A DNA stretch of 64,000 nt. Origin: Alphaproteobacteria bacterium (lineage in GTDB: Bacteria > Pseudomonadota > Alphaproteobacteria > Micropepsales > Micropepsaceae). Positions 53,568 to 61,157 of this stretch are shown here, piece by piece (position 1 is the stretch's first letter; each line of letters starts with the position of its first letter). The notes beneath the pieces were generated by a model. The model ran no database searches. It had not been told where the DNA came from and saw nothing but the letters and a program-made list of their open reading frames with translations. Position numbers and translations under genes: made by a program. Where the stretch lies: positions 310,001 to 374,000 of the forward strand of contig WGMH01000004.1 of assembly GCA_016125165.1 (NCBI GenBank), in the 5' to 3' direction.

Positions 53568-55958
53568 ATGGTGTCGAGGCGTTCCGGCAGAACGATCTGG
53601 CGGCGAATGCTTGTTTGTGCGTTCCTGCTTGGCGCGCACGGGAACGGTCATGCGCAAGGCAGCGATATTACCGTGCACATTCCCGCGAAGCCGCTCGCGG
53701 ATGCGCTCATCGAATTTGCCTTTGCCGCGCATATCTCCATCAGCGACACCGGCATCGATTTCGGCACCACCAGCAGCAACGCCGTCAATGGGACCTATTC
53801 CAAGGAAGTCGCACTGGCGCGGTTGCTTGATGGAACGGGCTTCCGGTTCGAATTGCTAGACGCCGGCGCCATACAAATTCTGCCCAAGCGAGCCGCGACC
53901 GGACCAACCGCGCCGACCGAGACCGTCATCGTAACCGCCACCAAGCGGGAAGCACTGGCCCAAAGCCTTCCCTATTCCATTTTTGTGATTGAAGGCAGCG
54001 AGATCGACGCCAATGGCATCCGCACACCGGGCGCGCTGGCCGGGCGCGTGGCCGGAATGACAGCGACCAATCTTGGCCCCGGCCAGGACAAGGTATTCCT
54101 GCGCGGACTGACAGACAGTGTGTTGCCAGGCCTGAGTGAGTCGATGGTCGGCCTCTATCTCGATGAAACACGGATTGCGGATGATGCGCCCGATCCGGAT
54201 ATCCGGCTGGTCGATGTCGAACGTACGGAAATCATGCGCGGGCCGCAGGGTTCGCTTTACGGCGCCGGTTCTCTCGGTGGACTGGTGCGCATCGTAACGC
54301 GCAAACCCGACCTCGATGCAGCCAGCATCATGACCAGCGCTTCGGCCGCAACGACTGATGGCGGCAATCTCTCTGCATCAATCGATGGCGTTCTGAATGT
54401 CCCGATCATTGAAGGCACCTTCGGCCTGCGGGCCGTTGGCTATTATGAAGAGGCAGGCGGCTATGTGAACGACATCCGCTTGGGCCGATCCAGAGCCAAT
54501 GAAGCACACGCAGCCGGCGGAAGGTTTGCCCTGCTGTGGCAACCCGACGGATGGCTGACCGTCACTGCCAGCATCGCGGTGCAAGAACTTCGGGCCAACG
54601 ACTCGCAATACATCGTCAAAGGCGCACCCGGTTTTGATCGGGACCTTTATGTGCGCGAGCCGCATAGCGATGACTTTCTATCTTCCAGCCTCACAGCGGA
54701 AGCCACACTGGGCTGGGCAAACATTGTAACATCAACCGGTATCGTCAATCGCCGCCTGGACGATATCTATGATGCCTCAACGGTCTGGCAATCGCTGACT
54801 GGTTATCCCACCGGCACCAGCCCCTTTGGCGTCGCCCGGCAGATTCGCGCCTACACGCACGAGACACGATTGGTTTCGACAAGTGCGGGGCGCCTGCACT
54901 GGCTAGCGGGGCTTTATCTTTCGCATCGGGATGAAGACTACCAATCGCTGCTGCGCGGACCGGATGCAATCGGTGCGACAGTGACGGCACGGAACGAAAA
55001 CCGTGAAGACCGCGCCAATGAAGGCGCCATATTCGGCGAGATCGCCTACGATTTCACCGATGCTCTCACCGCCACGCTGGGCGGACGCGCCTTTGTGGCA
55101 TCAAAAGACGTATCGGCGCGCGTGCAGGATCTGACCTCAAGCGGCACAACCCGGTTTCGCGGCAGCAACAGCCAATCGGGCTTTGCCCCAAAACTGGTGC
55201 TCGATTACCGGGCCGCGCCGGGGCTTCTCCTCTACGCCCAGTATGCCCAAGGCTACCGTCTGGCCGGCGTAAACGTCGATGACGCCAACGGCGCCGTGAA
55301 TCCTCCAACCGCGTCTGCAAATGTGTCCGATTTCGATTCAGACCGCCTGACCAACTATGAAGTGGGCGCCAAATGGAATGACATCGCTCTTGGCCTGACC
55401 GCGAATGGCGCACTCTACTATGTCGATTGGCGCGACGTGCAAACCGATCAGATTGCACCCAATGGCGCCTACTACACGCTCAACGCGGGCGCTGTTCGCG
55501 ACTTTGGCGCAGAGGCCGACGTCAGCATCGTGCTGTGGAACGATGTGACGCTTGGCGGCAACGCCTTCTGGAATAACGCCCATCTGGGCCACCCCAACCC
55601 GCTGCTCGTCAGCACCGAAGGGTCATTGCCAGGAGCACCAAATTTCGGCGCCGGCTTGACCGCGCGCTACGACACCAGACTGTTCGGCGAATTCCCGGCG
55701 TTTCTGTCGGCAGCCTACAGCTATGTTGGCACATCGCATCTGGGCTTCGATGAAACCACACCCGCCATGGGTGGCTACCACCTCACGAGCCTGCGCGCGG
55801 GACTTAAAGCCGGAGACTGGACCCTTACGGCATTCGCGAACAATATCTTCGATGATCGCGGCAATACATTCGCCTTCGGAAATCCATTCGACAGCAGACC
55901 GCAGATCACGCCACCCCGCCCACGAACAATTGGATTGAACATCTCACTGTCGCAATAG
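53568..55958 (+). CDS. TonB-dependent transducer with N-terminal STN domain (FecA-type)
   Basis: The 796-residue receptor has a signal peptide and then a secretin/TonB N-terminal (STN) domain (about residues 35-105, ITVHIPAKPLADALIEFAFAAH). The TonB box TETVIVTATKRE, a plug with RTEIMRGPQGSLYGAGSLGGLVRIV, and the barrel follow. The STN domain marks it as the sensor that signals through FecR to the sigma factor when substrate binds. It is the last gene of the sigma/anti-sigma/receptor triad. Iron-siderophore uptake is the classic role; glycan or other ligands are possible given the glycosyltransferases upstream. Confidence 0.92.
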   Translation: MVSRRSGRTIWRRMLVCAFLLGAHGNGHAQGSDITVHIPAKPLADALIEFAFAAHISISDTGIDFGTTSSNAVNGTYSKEVALARLLDGTGFRFELLDAGAIQILPKRAATGPTAPTETVIVTATKREALAQSLPYSIFVIEGSEIDANGIRTPGALAGRVAGMTATNLGPGQDKVFLRGLTDSVLPGLSESMVGLYLDETRIADDAPDPDIRLVDVERTEIMRGPQGSLYGAGSLGGLVRIVTRKPDLDAASIMTSASAATTDGGNLSASIDGVLNVPIIEGTFGLRAVGYYEEAGGYVNDIRLGRSRANEAHAAGGRFALLWQPDGWLTVTASIAVQELRANDSQYIVKGAPGFDRDLYVREPHSDDFLSSSLTAEATLGWANIVTSTGIVNRRLDDIYDASTVWQSLTGYPTGTSPFGVARQIRAYTHETRLVSTSAGRLHWLAGLYLSHRDEDYQSLLRGPDAIGATVTARNENREDRANEGAIFGEIAYDFTDALTATLGGRAFVASKDVSARVQDLTSSGTTRFRGSNSQSGFAPKLVLDYRAAPGLLLYAQYAQGYRLAGVNVDDANGAVNPPTASANVSDFDSDRLTNYEVGAKWNDIALGLTANGALYYVDWRDVQTDQIAPNGAYYTLNAGAVRDFGAEADVSIVLWNDVTLGGNAFWNNAHLGHPNPLLVSTEGSLPGAPNFGAGLTARYDTRLFGEFPAFLSAAYSYVGTSHLGFDETTPAMGGYHLTSLRAGLKAGDWTLTAFANNIFDDRGNTFAFGNPFDSRPQITPPRPRTIGLNISLSQ

Positions 55959-56080
55959 GCGCTTGTGGCACGGAGCTTTTCGGCTTCAGAAACACCCACC
56001 GTCCTATGCCGCGCCCGTCAGTTGCCGGATTGGGGCGTTTTCCACACATACAGCCAGCGTTTCAGTCAACACCACCTTTT

Positions 56081-56175
56081 TTTCAATGCCTTAGTCGAAT
56101 TCCAGAAATCGTCGATTTTAAGGGGGAGGGAGGGGGAGAACCTGCCCTATTCGGCAATTCCACGCCTGCATCACA
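56081..56175 (+). repeat. ~90-nt diverged direct repeat, copy 2
   Basis: This copy has the same orientation as 20591-20681 and the same three blocks: TTTCAATGCCTTAGTCG-TCCAGAAATCG, a GGGGGAGGGAGGGGG run, and a CAATTC...CTGCA.CACA block. It begins 123 bases after the TonB receptor stop. The gap between the last two blocks is 7 bases longer here. Confidence 0.7.
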
Positions 56176-56270
56176 AGAGATGGCGGAACGGCTTTATGTG
56201 GGAATGTGCACAGTAAATTTCAAGAAGGTGAATACTTTTGTCCTGTAACACCGAGCAGAAAGCCAATTAC

Positions 56271-56289
56271 GTATAATGTCCCCTTAATT
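56271..56289 (+). repeat. 19-bp inverted repeat, left arm
   Basis: GTATAATGTCCCCTTAATT is the exact reverse complement of 57328-57346. The pair encloses the AT-rich membrane-protein gene at about 1.06 kb spacing. It resembles the ends associated with REP-type transposase (RAYT) elements by memory only; no transposase gene is present. Confidence 0.6.
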
Positions 56290-56535
56290 CCAATGCCCTC
56301 CGGCAGATGGGTGTCTTTGCAAAGCCGATTCATGCGGAGACGTGGAAGTTTTCGACTCATCACAGTAGTCGCATTGCAAATGTCCCCAGCTGTATGGAGG
56401 CGGCAGCATTTGCGCCGCTGCAGCGATGACGTGAGTAGTTGCTTATAGTGTCACATTAATTTTGAAATAGAGAACAAGAAAATTATGGAGATTGAGGTCG
56501 CAATCTTCGTCATGGATATGATGTAATAAAGGCAC

Positions 56536-57096
56536 TTAAGAAACTGCGCCAGAAATTGCGCCTCGCAATCTTTTCAAGCGGCTATATATAAATGGCGCAC
56601 CAATAAGCAGATAAACAAATAAAAGAAATGTTCCAACTACGGAATGGCTTGGAGCCTTTGTTTCTGCCTCACCTTGACATATCGCCTGCGCTGCAATCCA
56701 TAGCGAGCCAAGGAACAAAATCACCGAAACAAGCATGAGCGCCGGCGGGGCAATACGAGAAATAGTTTCGAAAAATGTGCCAGCGTTGCGGAGTAGCGAT
56801 GTCAACACAACAAAAATAATCGACATTGCGCCCGAAAAGATGAGATTGCGCACCCTGCGAGCATAGACCGGCAGAACTGATGATTTTGTGCTTCGCGAAA
56901 TGGAAAAGTCGGAAATCACAGCAGATTGGTATACCCAAAGAGCCTGGATCCCGAAGGCCCCCGCGACAAAAAGCACTCCTAAGACAAACACAACAACGTT
57001 ATCACCAAGGAAACCATAGAGAGCCGGTCCCGTCGCAAATAGTAAGTACAAGATGATGAAATAGACTGGTTTCAGTGGAAGTTTTGGGATTGACAT
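56536..57096 (-). CDS. AT-rich four- to five-helix membrane protein, unknown function
   Basis: The 186-residue product has hydrophobic segments near residues 10-27, 33-55, 87-105, 115-140 and 155-172 (PVYFIILYLLFATGPALYGFL, SAMSIIFVVL, FLLFVYLLIGAPFIYS). It is not a family I recognise. The ATG at 57096 follows ACGAGGTTAGAC, a usable ribosome site; the frame is open to 57120. Its base composition is much more AT-rich than the surrounding chromosome, and it sits between arms of an inverted repeat. Both facts point to recent transfer. It could be a small toxin, immunity or stress protein, but nothing in the sequence decides. Confidence 0.6.
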   Translation of the reverse strand: MSIPKLPLKPVYFIILYLLFATGPALYGFLGDNVVVFVLGVLFVAGAFGIQALWVYQSAVISDFSISRSTKSSVLPVYARRVRNLIFSGAMSIIFVVLTSLLRNAGTFFETISRIAPPALMLVSVILFLGSLWIAAQAICQGEAETKAPSHSVVGTFLLFVYLLIGAPFIYSRLKRLRGAISGAVS

Positions 57097-57327
57097 GTCT
57101 AACCTCGTCACCATGGACACTGTGCATTTTGGCTTGTTGATGAATCGAGACCAGCCTTGATATGGAACCCAAACATTAATGCCATCTCCAAATCAATCCC
57201 CGCCACCATTGAGTCATCTGATGCAAAGGGCTGATAAGCCATACGTTGATCAATTGGAGAAGTGGGACTTACTGGGCCGGAGCGCCGTGAGCTTGTGCCA
57301 ACCGATAAACCACTCATATTGCCTGAA

Positions 57328-57346
57328 ATTAAGGGGACATTATACT
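57328..57346 (-). repeat. 19-bp inverted repeat, right arm
   Basis: AATTAAGGGGACATTATAC is the exact reverse complement of the arm at 56271-56289. Confidence 0.6.
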
Positions 57347-57456
57347 AATCTCAGACAACCTCTCCGCGGTGGCAGCAATCGATTGAGCCGGTTCGAGCGA
57401 CACGATGGCACGTTTGTCGCCGGGCGCAATCTGCGCATGTGTGGTTGGGTTGGAAG

Positions 57457-57479
57457 TGGTGCCCAGGGGCGGAATCCAA
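57457..57479 (-). other. tRNA 3'-end-like fragment, candidate attachment site
   Basis: On the minus strand this reads TTGGATTCCGCCC then CTGGGCACCA. It matches the T-arm and acceptor 3' half of a bacterial tRNA, including the CCA end, with one departure from the usual TTCGATTCC loop. No tRNA body follows it upstream. This is the pattern left at the far end of an integrative element that inserted into a tRNA gene. The intact tRNA would then be expected beyond the right edge of the window. Confidence 0.5.
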
Positions 57480-57764
57480 GCGAGCCATAACTACCTTGAT
57501 CTTCTTGAGCTTTTCGTTTGGCGCGTGCCGTGGAATACCAACGAATATACCAACAGCGACGTTCGGTGGGCGGTTGCGACCCGCTTCCACATGCGCAAAC
57601 GCACACTATACCAACAAGCATGCACCGGCAATGTTGGTATGCGGCGCGCGATTGGACCCAGTTCGGGCAAATTTATCATGGAACCCAATATGACTTTGTG
57701 GCGCGGATTCGCATCACTGGGTTGGCGTCTTCGATCTATCGGCGCGCGGATTACCGTACCTGCA

Positions 57765-58181
57765 CTACGCATCAGTTAGACCCGCTTGCAAAAGGTCGAT
57801 TATCTGCTTGCGTATGTGCCGGTTCTCCGGGCGAAGGAATGCAAGATTGAGGCGCGCCCCCTGGCGGGTACGGACGAATTTCGTGAGCTGCGTCATACGT
57901 TCGTCCTGCGACGCGCGCGAACGCTTCACCTCCTCAAGCTCAGTGTAGAAATCCGCCACCCGGATGCCCAAGACACGCGCCGCAACATAGAGCCGCCCCG
58001 CACTGATCCTGTTCGTCCCGTTCTCGTATTTCTGAATCTGTTGAAAGCTCACGCCAAGCCCAGTGCCAAGTTGTTCCTGCGACATTCCCGCAAGCAATCT
58101 GAGACGCCGGATTTGGTAGCCGATGTGCGTGTCATACTCCGTGGTCGTGCGCTTGTTCGCCCGCTTTGCGGTTGCGGTCAT
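57765..58181 (-). CDS. XRE-family helix-turn-helix regulator
   Basis: The 138-residue protein has a clear Cro/CI-type HTH (residues 22-77: IGYQIRRLRLLAGMSQEQLGTGLGVSFQQIQKYENGTNRISAGRLYVAARVLGI). A basic C terminus follows, ending LARPENRHIRKQIIDLL-like. Such regulators with GVSFQQIQKYE are common in alphaproteobacteria. The start at 58181 overlaps the stop of the PAS-MucR gene upstream (ATGA), so the two regulators are made together. It lies at the left margin of the mobile element and may control its maintenance or transfer. Confidence 0.85.
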   Translation of the reverse strand: MTATAKRANKRTTTEYDTHIGYQIRRLRLLAGMSQEQLGTGLGVSFQQIQKYENGTNRISAGRLYVAARVLGIRVADFYTELEEVKRSRASQDERMTQLTKFVRTRQGARLNLAFLRPENRHIRKQIIDLLQAGLTDA

Positions 58182-58852
58182 TTCGATCCCCGACGCCTCT
58201 GCCGGGTTCGCGCGGGCGAACGCCCGAGCCCGATCCGTTTCGCAAAGGCGGAACGTTGTGCGGCATAGTTGGGCGCGACCATTGGGTAGTCCACTGGCAA
58301 TCCCCATTTGGCGCGATATTCGTCGGGACTGAGGTTGAAGCGGCTTCGCAGATAACGCTTGAGCATTTTCAGCTTCTTGCCGTCCTCAAGGCATACGATG
58401 TGGTTTTCGGTCACGGACCTTCTAATCGGAACCGCAGGTTTCAACGCCGGGCCTGCCGCTGGTGCGCTATCGGGTGCGAGTCCACGCATCGACGTGTAAA
58501 CCGATTTGATGAAAGCGGGGAGTTCGCCCACCGGCACCGCGTTCTTTTGCACGTATGCCGAAACCACTTGGGTTGTCCGCACAAGGATTTCCAAGTTGTT
58601 TGACCGCGTTTCTTGCGGGAGCGCGTTGACAGCGCGTCCCGTGAACTCGCCGCCAAGGCGTCCGTATAGGTTGGTTCCGCAAAGCCGAAAATGCATTTCG
58701 CCGTCCGGCACAATCTCAACCAGCGCCAAATTCCCGATCCAAGGTCGCAGGGCCTTCGGGTCAAAATCGCCGCGCCGGGGAAGCGCGTTGGCGTCCCGCT
58801 TCTTATCCCAGAACTCGCGCAATGTGGTCAGCCTTTGACGTGCTTTGTCCAT
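58178..58852 (-). CDS. PAS-like domain fused to a MucR/Ros regulator without apparent zinc histidines
   Basis: The 224-residue protein joins two parts. Residues 1-80 resemble an alphaproteobacterial PAS_5-type domain (LREFWDKKRDANALPRRGDFDPKALRPWIGNLALVEI, FRLCGTNL). Residues 85-210 resemble an entire MucR (VVSAYVQKNAVPVGELPAFIKSVY, then VCLEDGKKLKMLKRYLRSRF, AKWGLPVDYPMVAPNYAAQRSAFAKRIGLG). In Ros/MucR zinc fingers the two histidines fall in KRH and THH/THY. Here the sites read KRYL and RSRF, so zinc binding is probably lost, as reported for some Mesorhizobium homologues. It probably binds DNA as a silencer-type regulator with a sensory front end. Confidence 0.8.
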   Translation of the reverse strand: MDKARQRLTTLREFWDKKRDANALPRRGDFDPKALRPWIGNLALVEIVPDGEMHFRLCGTNLYGRLGGEFTGRAVNALPQETRSNNLEILVRTTQVVSAYVQKNAVPVGELPAFIKSVYTSMRGLAPDSAPAAGPALKPAVPIRRSVTENHIVCLEDGKKLKMLKRYLRSRFNLSPDEYRAKWGLPVDYPMVAPNYAAQRSAFAKRIGLGRSPARTRQRRRGSK

Positions 58853-58930
58853 ATCGCTTCCTTGGTGGGGGCGTAGGGCGACTAATCCCGCTCAACCGGA
58901 CAGGGCAGTGATATTCCCAGCACTACCCCA

Positions 58931-58961
58931 AGTCATGACGAAAGTCATCACTATAGTGACT
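58931..58961. promoter_or_regulatory. Candidate operator for the divergent regulators
   Basis: The palindrome TCACTATAGTGA (58948-58959) is perfect. It overlaps repeated AGTCAT elements (58931, 58943) and an inverted AGTGACT. It lies between the divergent PAS-MucR and small XRE genes, and resembles controller-protein boxes of restriction systems. The regulator that binds it is not known. Confidence 0.45.
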
Positions 58962-58995
58962 GGCATGGACCCAGGGAATCGTTCGGCTTTCTCAT

Positions 58996-59199
58996 ATGAG
59001 ATTGGCGCGAACATTGGGCCTGAACGTCCGGCGATACCGCAAAGAGCGAGGCCTCAGCCAAGAGGCGCTGGCCGACGCAGTTGGTCTCGCGGTAACTTAT
59101 GTCGGGCGGATTGAACGTGGCGTCCGAAATCCCACGCTGGAGGTTGTAGAAAGATTTGCCAAGATCCTCCACGTCGAGCCGCTGGACTTGCTTCGATAG
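58996..59199 (+). CDS. Small XRE (controller-like) helix-turn-helix protein
   Basis: The 67-residue protein is almost wholly an HTH domain (LGLNVRRYRKERGLSQEALADAVGLAVTYVGRIERGVRNPTLEVVERFAKIL). The size and the SQEALA..VG...TYVGRIERG pattern match controller proteins of restriction-modification systems and solitary XRE repressors. No restriction genes are seen. A palindromic operator candidate lies just upstream. A 59-codon membrane-peptide frame follows 7 bases after the stop. Confidence 0.75.
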   Translation: MRLARTLGLNVRRYRKERGLSQEALADAVGLAVTYVGRIERGVRNPTLEVVERFAKILHVEPLDLLR

Positions 59200-59205
59200 G
59201 ACGGC

Positions 59206-59385
59206 ATGAAGAGTTCATATCACCTGTCCGCGATGGCTGGCGCTGCTCGGCGCTCTATCGTTATTACCCTGTTAATCGTTGCTATCGTGACCGTGGCTCG
59301 CCCCGTGGCTTTAGAAGAAGTGCAAACTGCGCGAATGGGAGGATCGTTAGCACCTACGGATGCCCATCGACCCCCTTGTCACTGA
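59206..59385 (+). CDS. Possible 59-residue single-helix membrane protein
   Basis: The frame begins ATG after ATAGGACGGC, with AGGA upstream. It encodes a basic start, a hydrophobic stretch (SIVITLLIVAIVTVARPVAL) and a short polar tail. It ends in TGA just before the AbiEii gene end on the other strand. It follows the small XRE gene by 7 bases, which suggests translation coupling. It is not a recognised family. It could be a chance frame, but the helix and spacing favour a gene. Confidence 0.4.
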   Translation: MKSSYHLSAMAGAARRSIVITLLIVAIVTVARPVALEEVQTARMGGSLAPTDAHRPPCH

Positions 59386-60363
59386 TTATTCGTCTAATTG
59401 TCGACGTCTCCTCACATGCAAACACTTCCACGCCAGCATTGGCATCGCGGCGATGCGTGTCCGAACTTCCGGCGAAGCATTAAGTAGATCGGCGTTGATC
59501 TCGCCGCGTTCGAGCACACTATCCAAGAACGCTTGCTCGCTCTTTGTCAGATCGAGAAGGAAGGCAAACCGTTGCTTGCAAAGCGCGACGGTTTCCGCAA
59601 TCCAGGCATCGATGTCGCTCTTGTTCGTAAAATGATTGCGCGGCAGACAGATGGAAAGCTTCTGCCGCAATTCGCGCGGGTCCCCCTTGATGGTATCGAG
59701 TGACACCGTGCGCCAGTCACGCCGCCCGGACGCACCGATAGCCAGAAAGGCAGCCTTTATGGCCGTCCAATCGAGTCCTTCAATCGACAGGATGCGGCGG
59801 GCGTCGAAGAGGTCGCGCGCCGCGTGACGATCCATGAGCGCGACGAGCTTGCCCGCGACAATCTCATGGAGATCAAGAACGAGAATGCCATCGGCGTGCA
59901 TAGTGCCGAGCGGCACCGAACTCATGCGCGCCGTCCCGAACAAGGGCTGCCGCATCATGTAGTTCACATCGACTTCCATCGTGCCGCCGCCGCCGAGCGC
60001 CGACATGTAGCGACCAATCCATTTGCCCCCGGCGTGTTCGCCGGGCTGGCGGCGTACGCTGTACCCTTGGGCCGCAAGAAGCCGATTAAGGGCCGCATCG
60101 ACATTTGGCCTGTCCACTTCCATCTCGGCGCGATCAAGAGCACCCACATAGTTCAAGTCGATGTCGACCGAGAGACGATCAAGCCGGAGATGAAAAACGT
60201 TCAGGGCCGTACCGCCCTTCAGGGCAAGCCTCTCCGACAAAACCGGATCGTGCGCGATCTCCTGGAGCAAGTCCAAGAGCCGCATCACTTTCTCCAGAGT
60301 ACTGGCCTGGTAGCCGGTCTCACCTGCGAGATTTTGGAGGGTTTGAGCCGAAGGCGCCGCCAT
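59386..60363 (-). CDS. abiEii: AbiEii-type nucleotidyltransferase toxin
   Basis: The 325-residue protein shows the four blocks of the AbiEii/AbiGii family: ALKGGTALNVF, RLSVDIDLNYVG (the nucleotidyltransferase acidic pair), MEVDVNYM, and the C-terminal EIVAGKLVALMDRHAARDLFDARRIL. The toxin adds nucleotides (in MenT relatives, to tRNA acceptor ends) and halts growth or phage infection. ATG at 60363 overlaps the stop of the antitoxin gene. Family knowledge gives the mechanism; the target in this strain is unknown. Confidence 0.88.
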   Translation of the reverse strand: MAAPSAQTLQNLAGETGYQASTLEKVMRLLDLLQEIAHDPVLSERLALKGGTALNVFHLRLDRLSVDIDLNYVGALDRAEMEVDRPNVDAALNRLLAAQGYSVRRQPGEHAGGKWIGRYMSALGGGGTMEVDVNYMMRQPLFGTARMSSVPLGTMHADGILVLDLHEIVAGKLVALMDRHAARDLFDARRILSIEGLDWTAIKAAFLAIGASGRRDWRTVSLDTIKGDPRELRQKLSICLPRNHFTNKSDIDAWIAETVALCKQRFAFLLDLTKSEQAFLDSVLERGEINADLLNASPEVRTRIAAMPMLAWKCLHVRRRRQLDE

Positions 60364-61157
60364 CACAGGCCCTCGAATTTGCGCTCGATAACCTCTACGG
60401 GAAGAATGACCTTCCAGCCGGGGGCCACGCGCCCTTCACCCGGTTTCGCGCCAAGCGCGTAGCGGGATTGGGGTGGGGCTAGTGTGCGCAATTTCTTGAG
60501 CGCAGCATCAGGCACTCCGAGCCGCGTCTGTTCGCGCTCCAGCCAATAACCGAGGGCGCCCGCCGCGGCGGCGTTGCCGAGCGCACACGCATAGCGGACC
60601 AGAGCTGCTGTATCGACACGCGCGACTAGATCCAGCGAGTTGAACAGCTCTTCGACTCCGCCTGCGAGGTCGTAGCGGTCGAACAGATCGATGATTGTGC
60701 GCTCGATCGTCGTCACCTTCACTTCGAGCCCGAGGCGATCGACCGTTGTAACGCCGTCCGGCGGCGCGAAGCCGCGCGGCGGCTTGACGAAGCGGCAAAC
60801 GAAATCGGCCGTCTCGAAGGCACCGGGCTCGCCGGAAGCTATGACCTGCACCTCCCGCCCGTCGGTGTAGGCGCAGCCATGCAGTTCAAGAGCCGAGTGA
60901 TAGGCGATCACGCTGCCGCGGCGCAGACGGGATGCCGCCAGGAAGCGGTCGACGACCCACTTGGCAGCATCGGCATGCTTGGGAACGGAAGCGAACACAC
61001 CGCGCGCGATCCGCCGGATGTTCCCGGCGCGAAGATGCTGGGCGAGCATCACGGTGACCACCTTGTCGCCGGGGCGGCGGCCTACAGCCTTGGCGTACTC
61101 GGCGCGGTCGAAGACCGGCCGAGCGCTGAAGAACGGGGCGGATACGAGCTGGGCCAT
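60363..61157 (-). CDS. abiEi: AbiEi-type antitoxin / transcriptional autorepressor
   Basis: The 264-residue protein has the N-terminal winged HTH of AbiEi (GRRPGDKVVTVMLAQHLRAGNIRRIARGVFASVP). The family antitoxin core follows (GSVIAYHSALELHGCAYTDGREVQVIA, VTTIERTIIDLFDRYDLAGGVEELFNSLD). It neutralises the toxin without direct complex formation in known type IV systems, and represses its own operon by binding inverted repeats. It overlaps abiEii and reads in the same direction. An AT-rich inverted repeat lies just upstream. Confidence 0.88.
   Translation of the reverse strand: MAQLVSAPFFSARPVFDRAEYAKAVGRRPGDKVVTVMLAQHLRAGNIRRIARGVFASVPKHADAAKWVVDRFLAASRLRRGSVIAYHSALELHGCAYTDGREVQVIASGEPGAFETADFVCRFVKPPRGFAPPDGVTTVDRLGLEVKVTTIERTIIDLFDRYDLAGGVEELFNSLDLVARVDTAALVRYACALGNAAAAGALGYWLEREQTRLGVPDAALKKLRTLAPPQSRYALGAKPGEGRVAPGWKVILPVEVIERKFEGL

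Larger units (their letters stand above)
55959..56535. other. Gene-free interval of about 577 bases
   Basis: It holds the second ~90-nt direct repeat (56081-56175), one arm of a 19-bp inverted repeat (56271-56289) and a diverged relative of that arm near 56443-56464 (TTATAGTGTCACATTAATTT). Base composition becomes AT-rich from about 56.2 kb. Short open frames here have no family pattern. Confidence 0.6.
57097..57764. other. Gene-free interval of about 668 bases, putative junction zone
   Basis: It holds the right arm of the inverted repeat (57328-57346) and the 23-nt tRNA 3'-end-like segment (57457-57479). Short TTGGTAT-type direct repeats are seen on the minus strand near 57530-57555. Overlapping short open frames on both strands have no family pattern. 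Composition shifts back to GC-rich from about 57.35 kb. Confidence 0.6.

Noticed and set aside
56206-56448. Plus-strand frame of 80 codons in the AT-rich zone
   Set aside because: No ribosome site, no domain, and it crosses one arm of the inverted repeat.
57405-57850. Several overlapping frames in the junction zone, considered as an integrase remnant
   Set aside because: No tyrosine recombinase motif (R...HxxR...Y) could be found in any frame.
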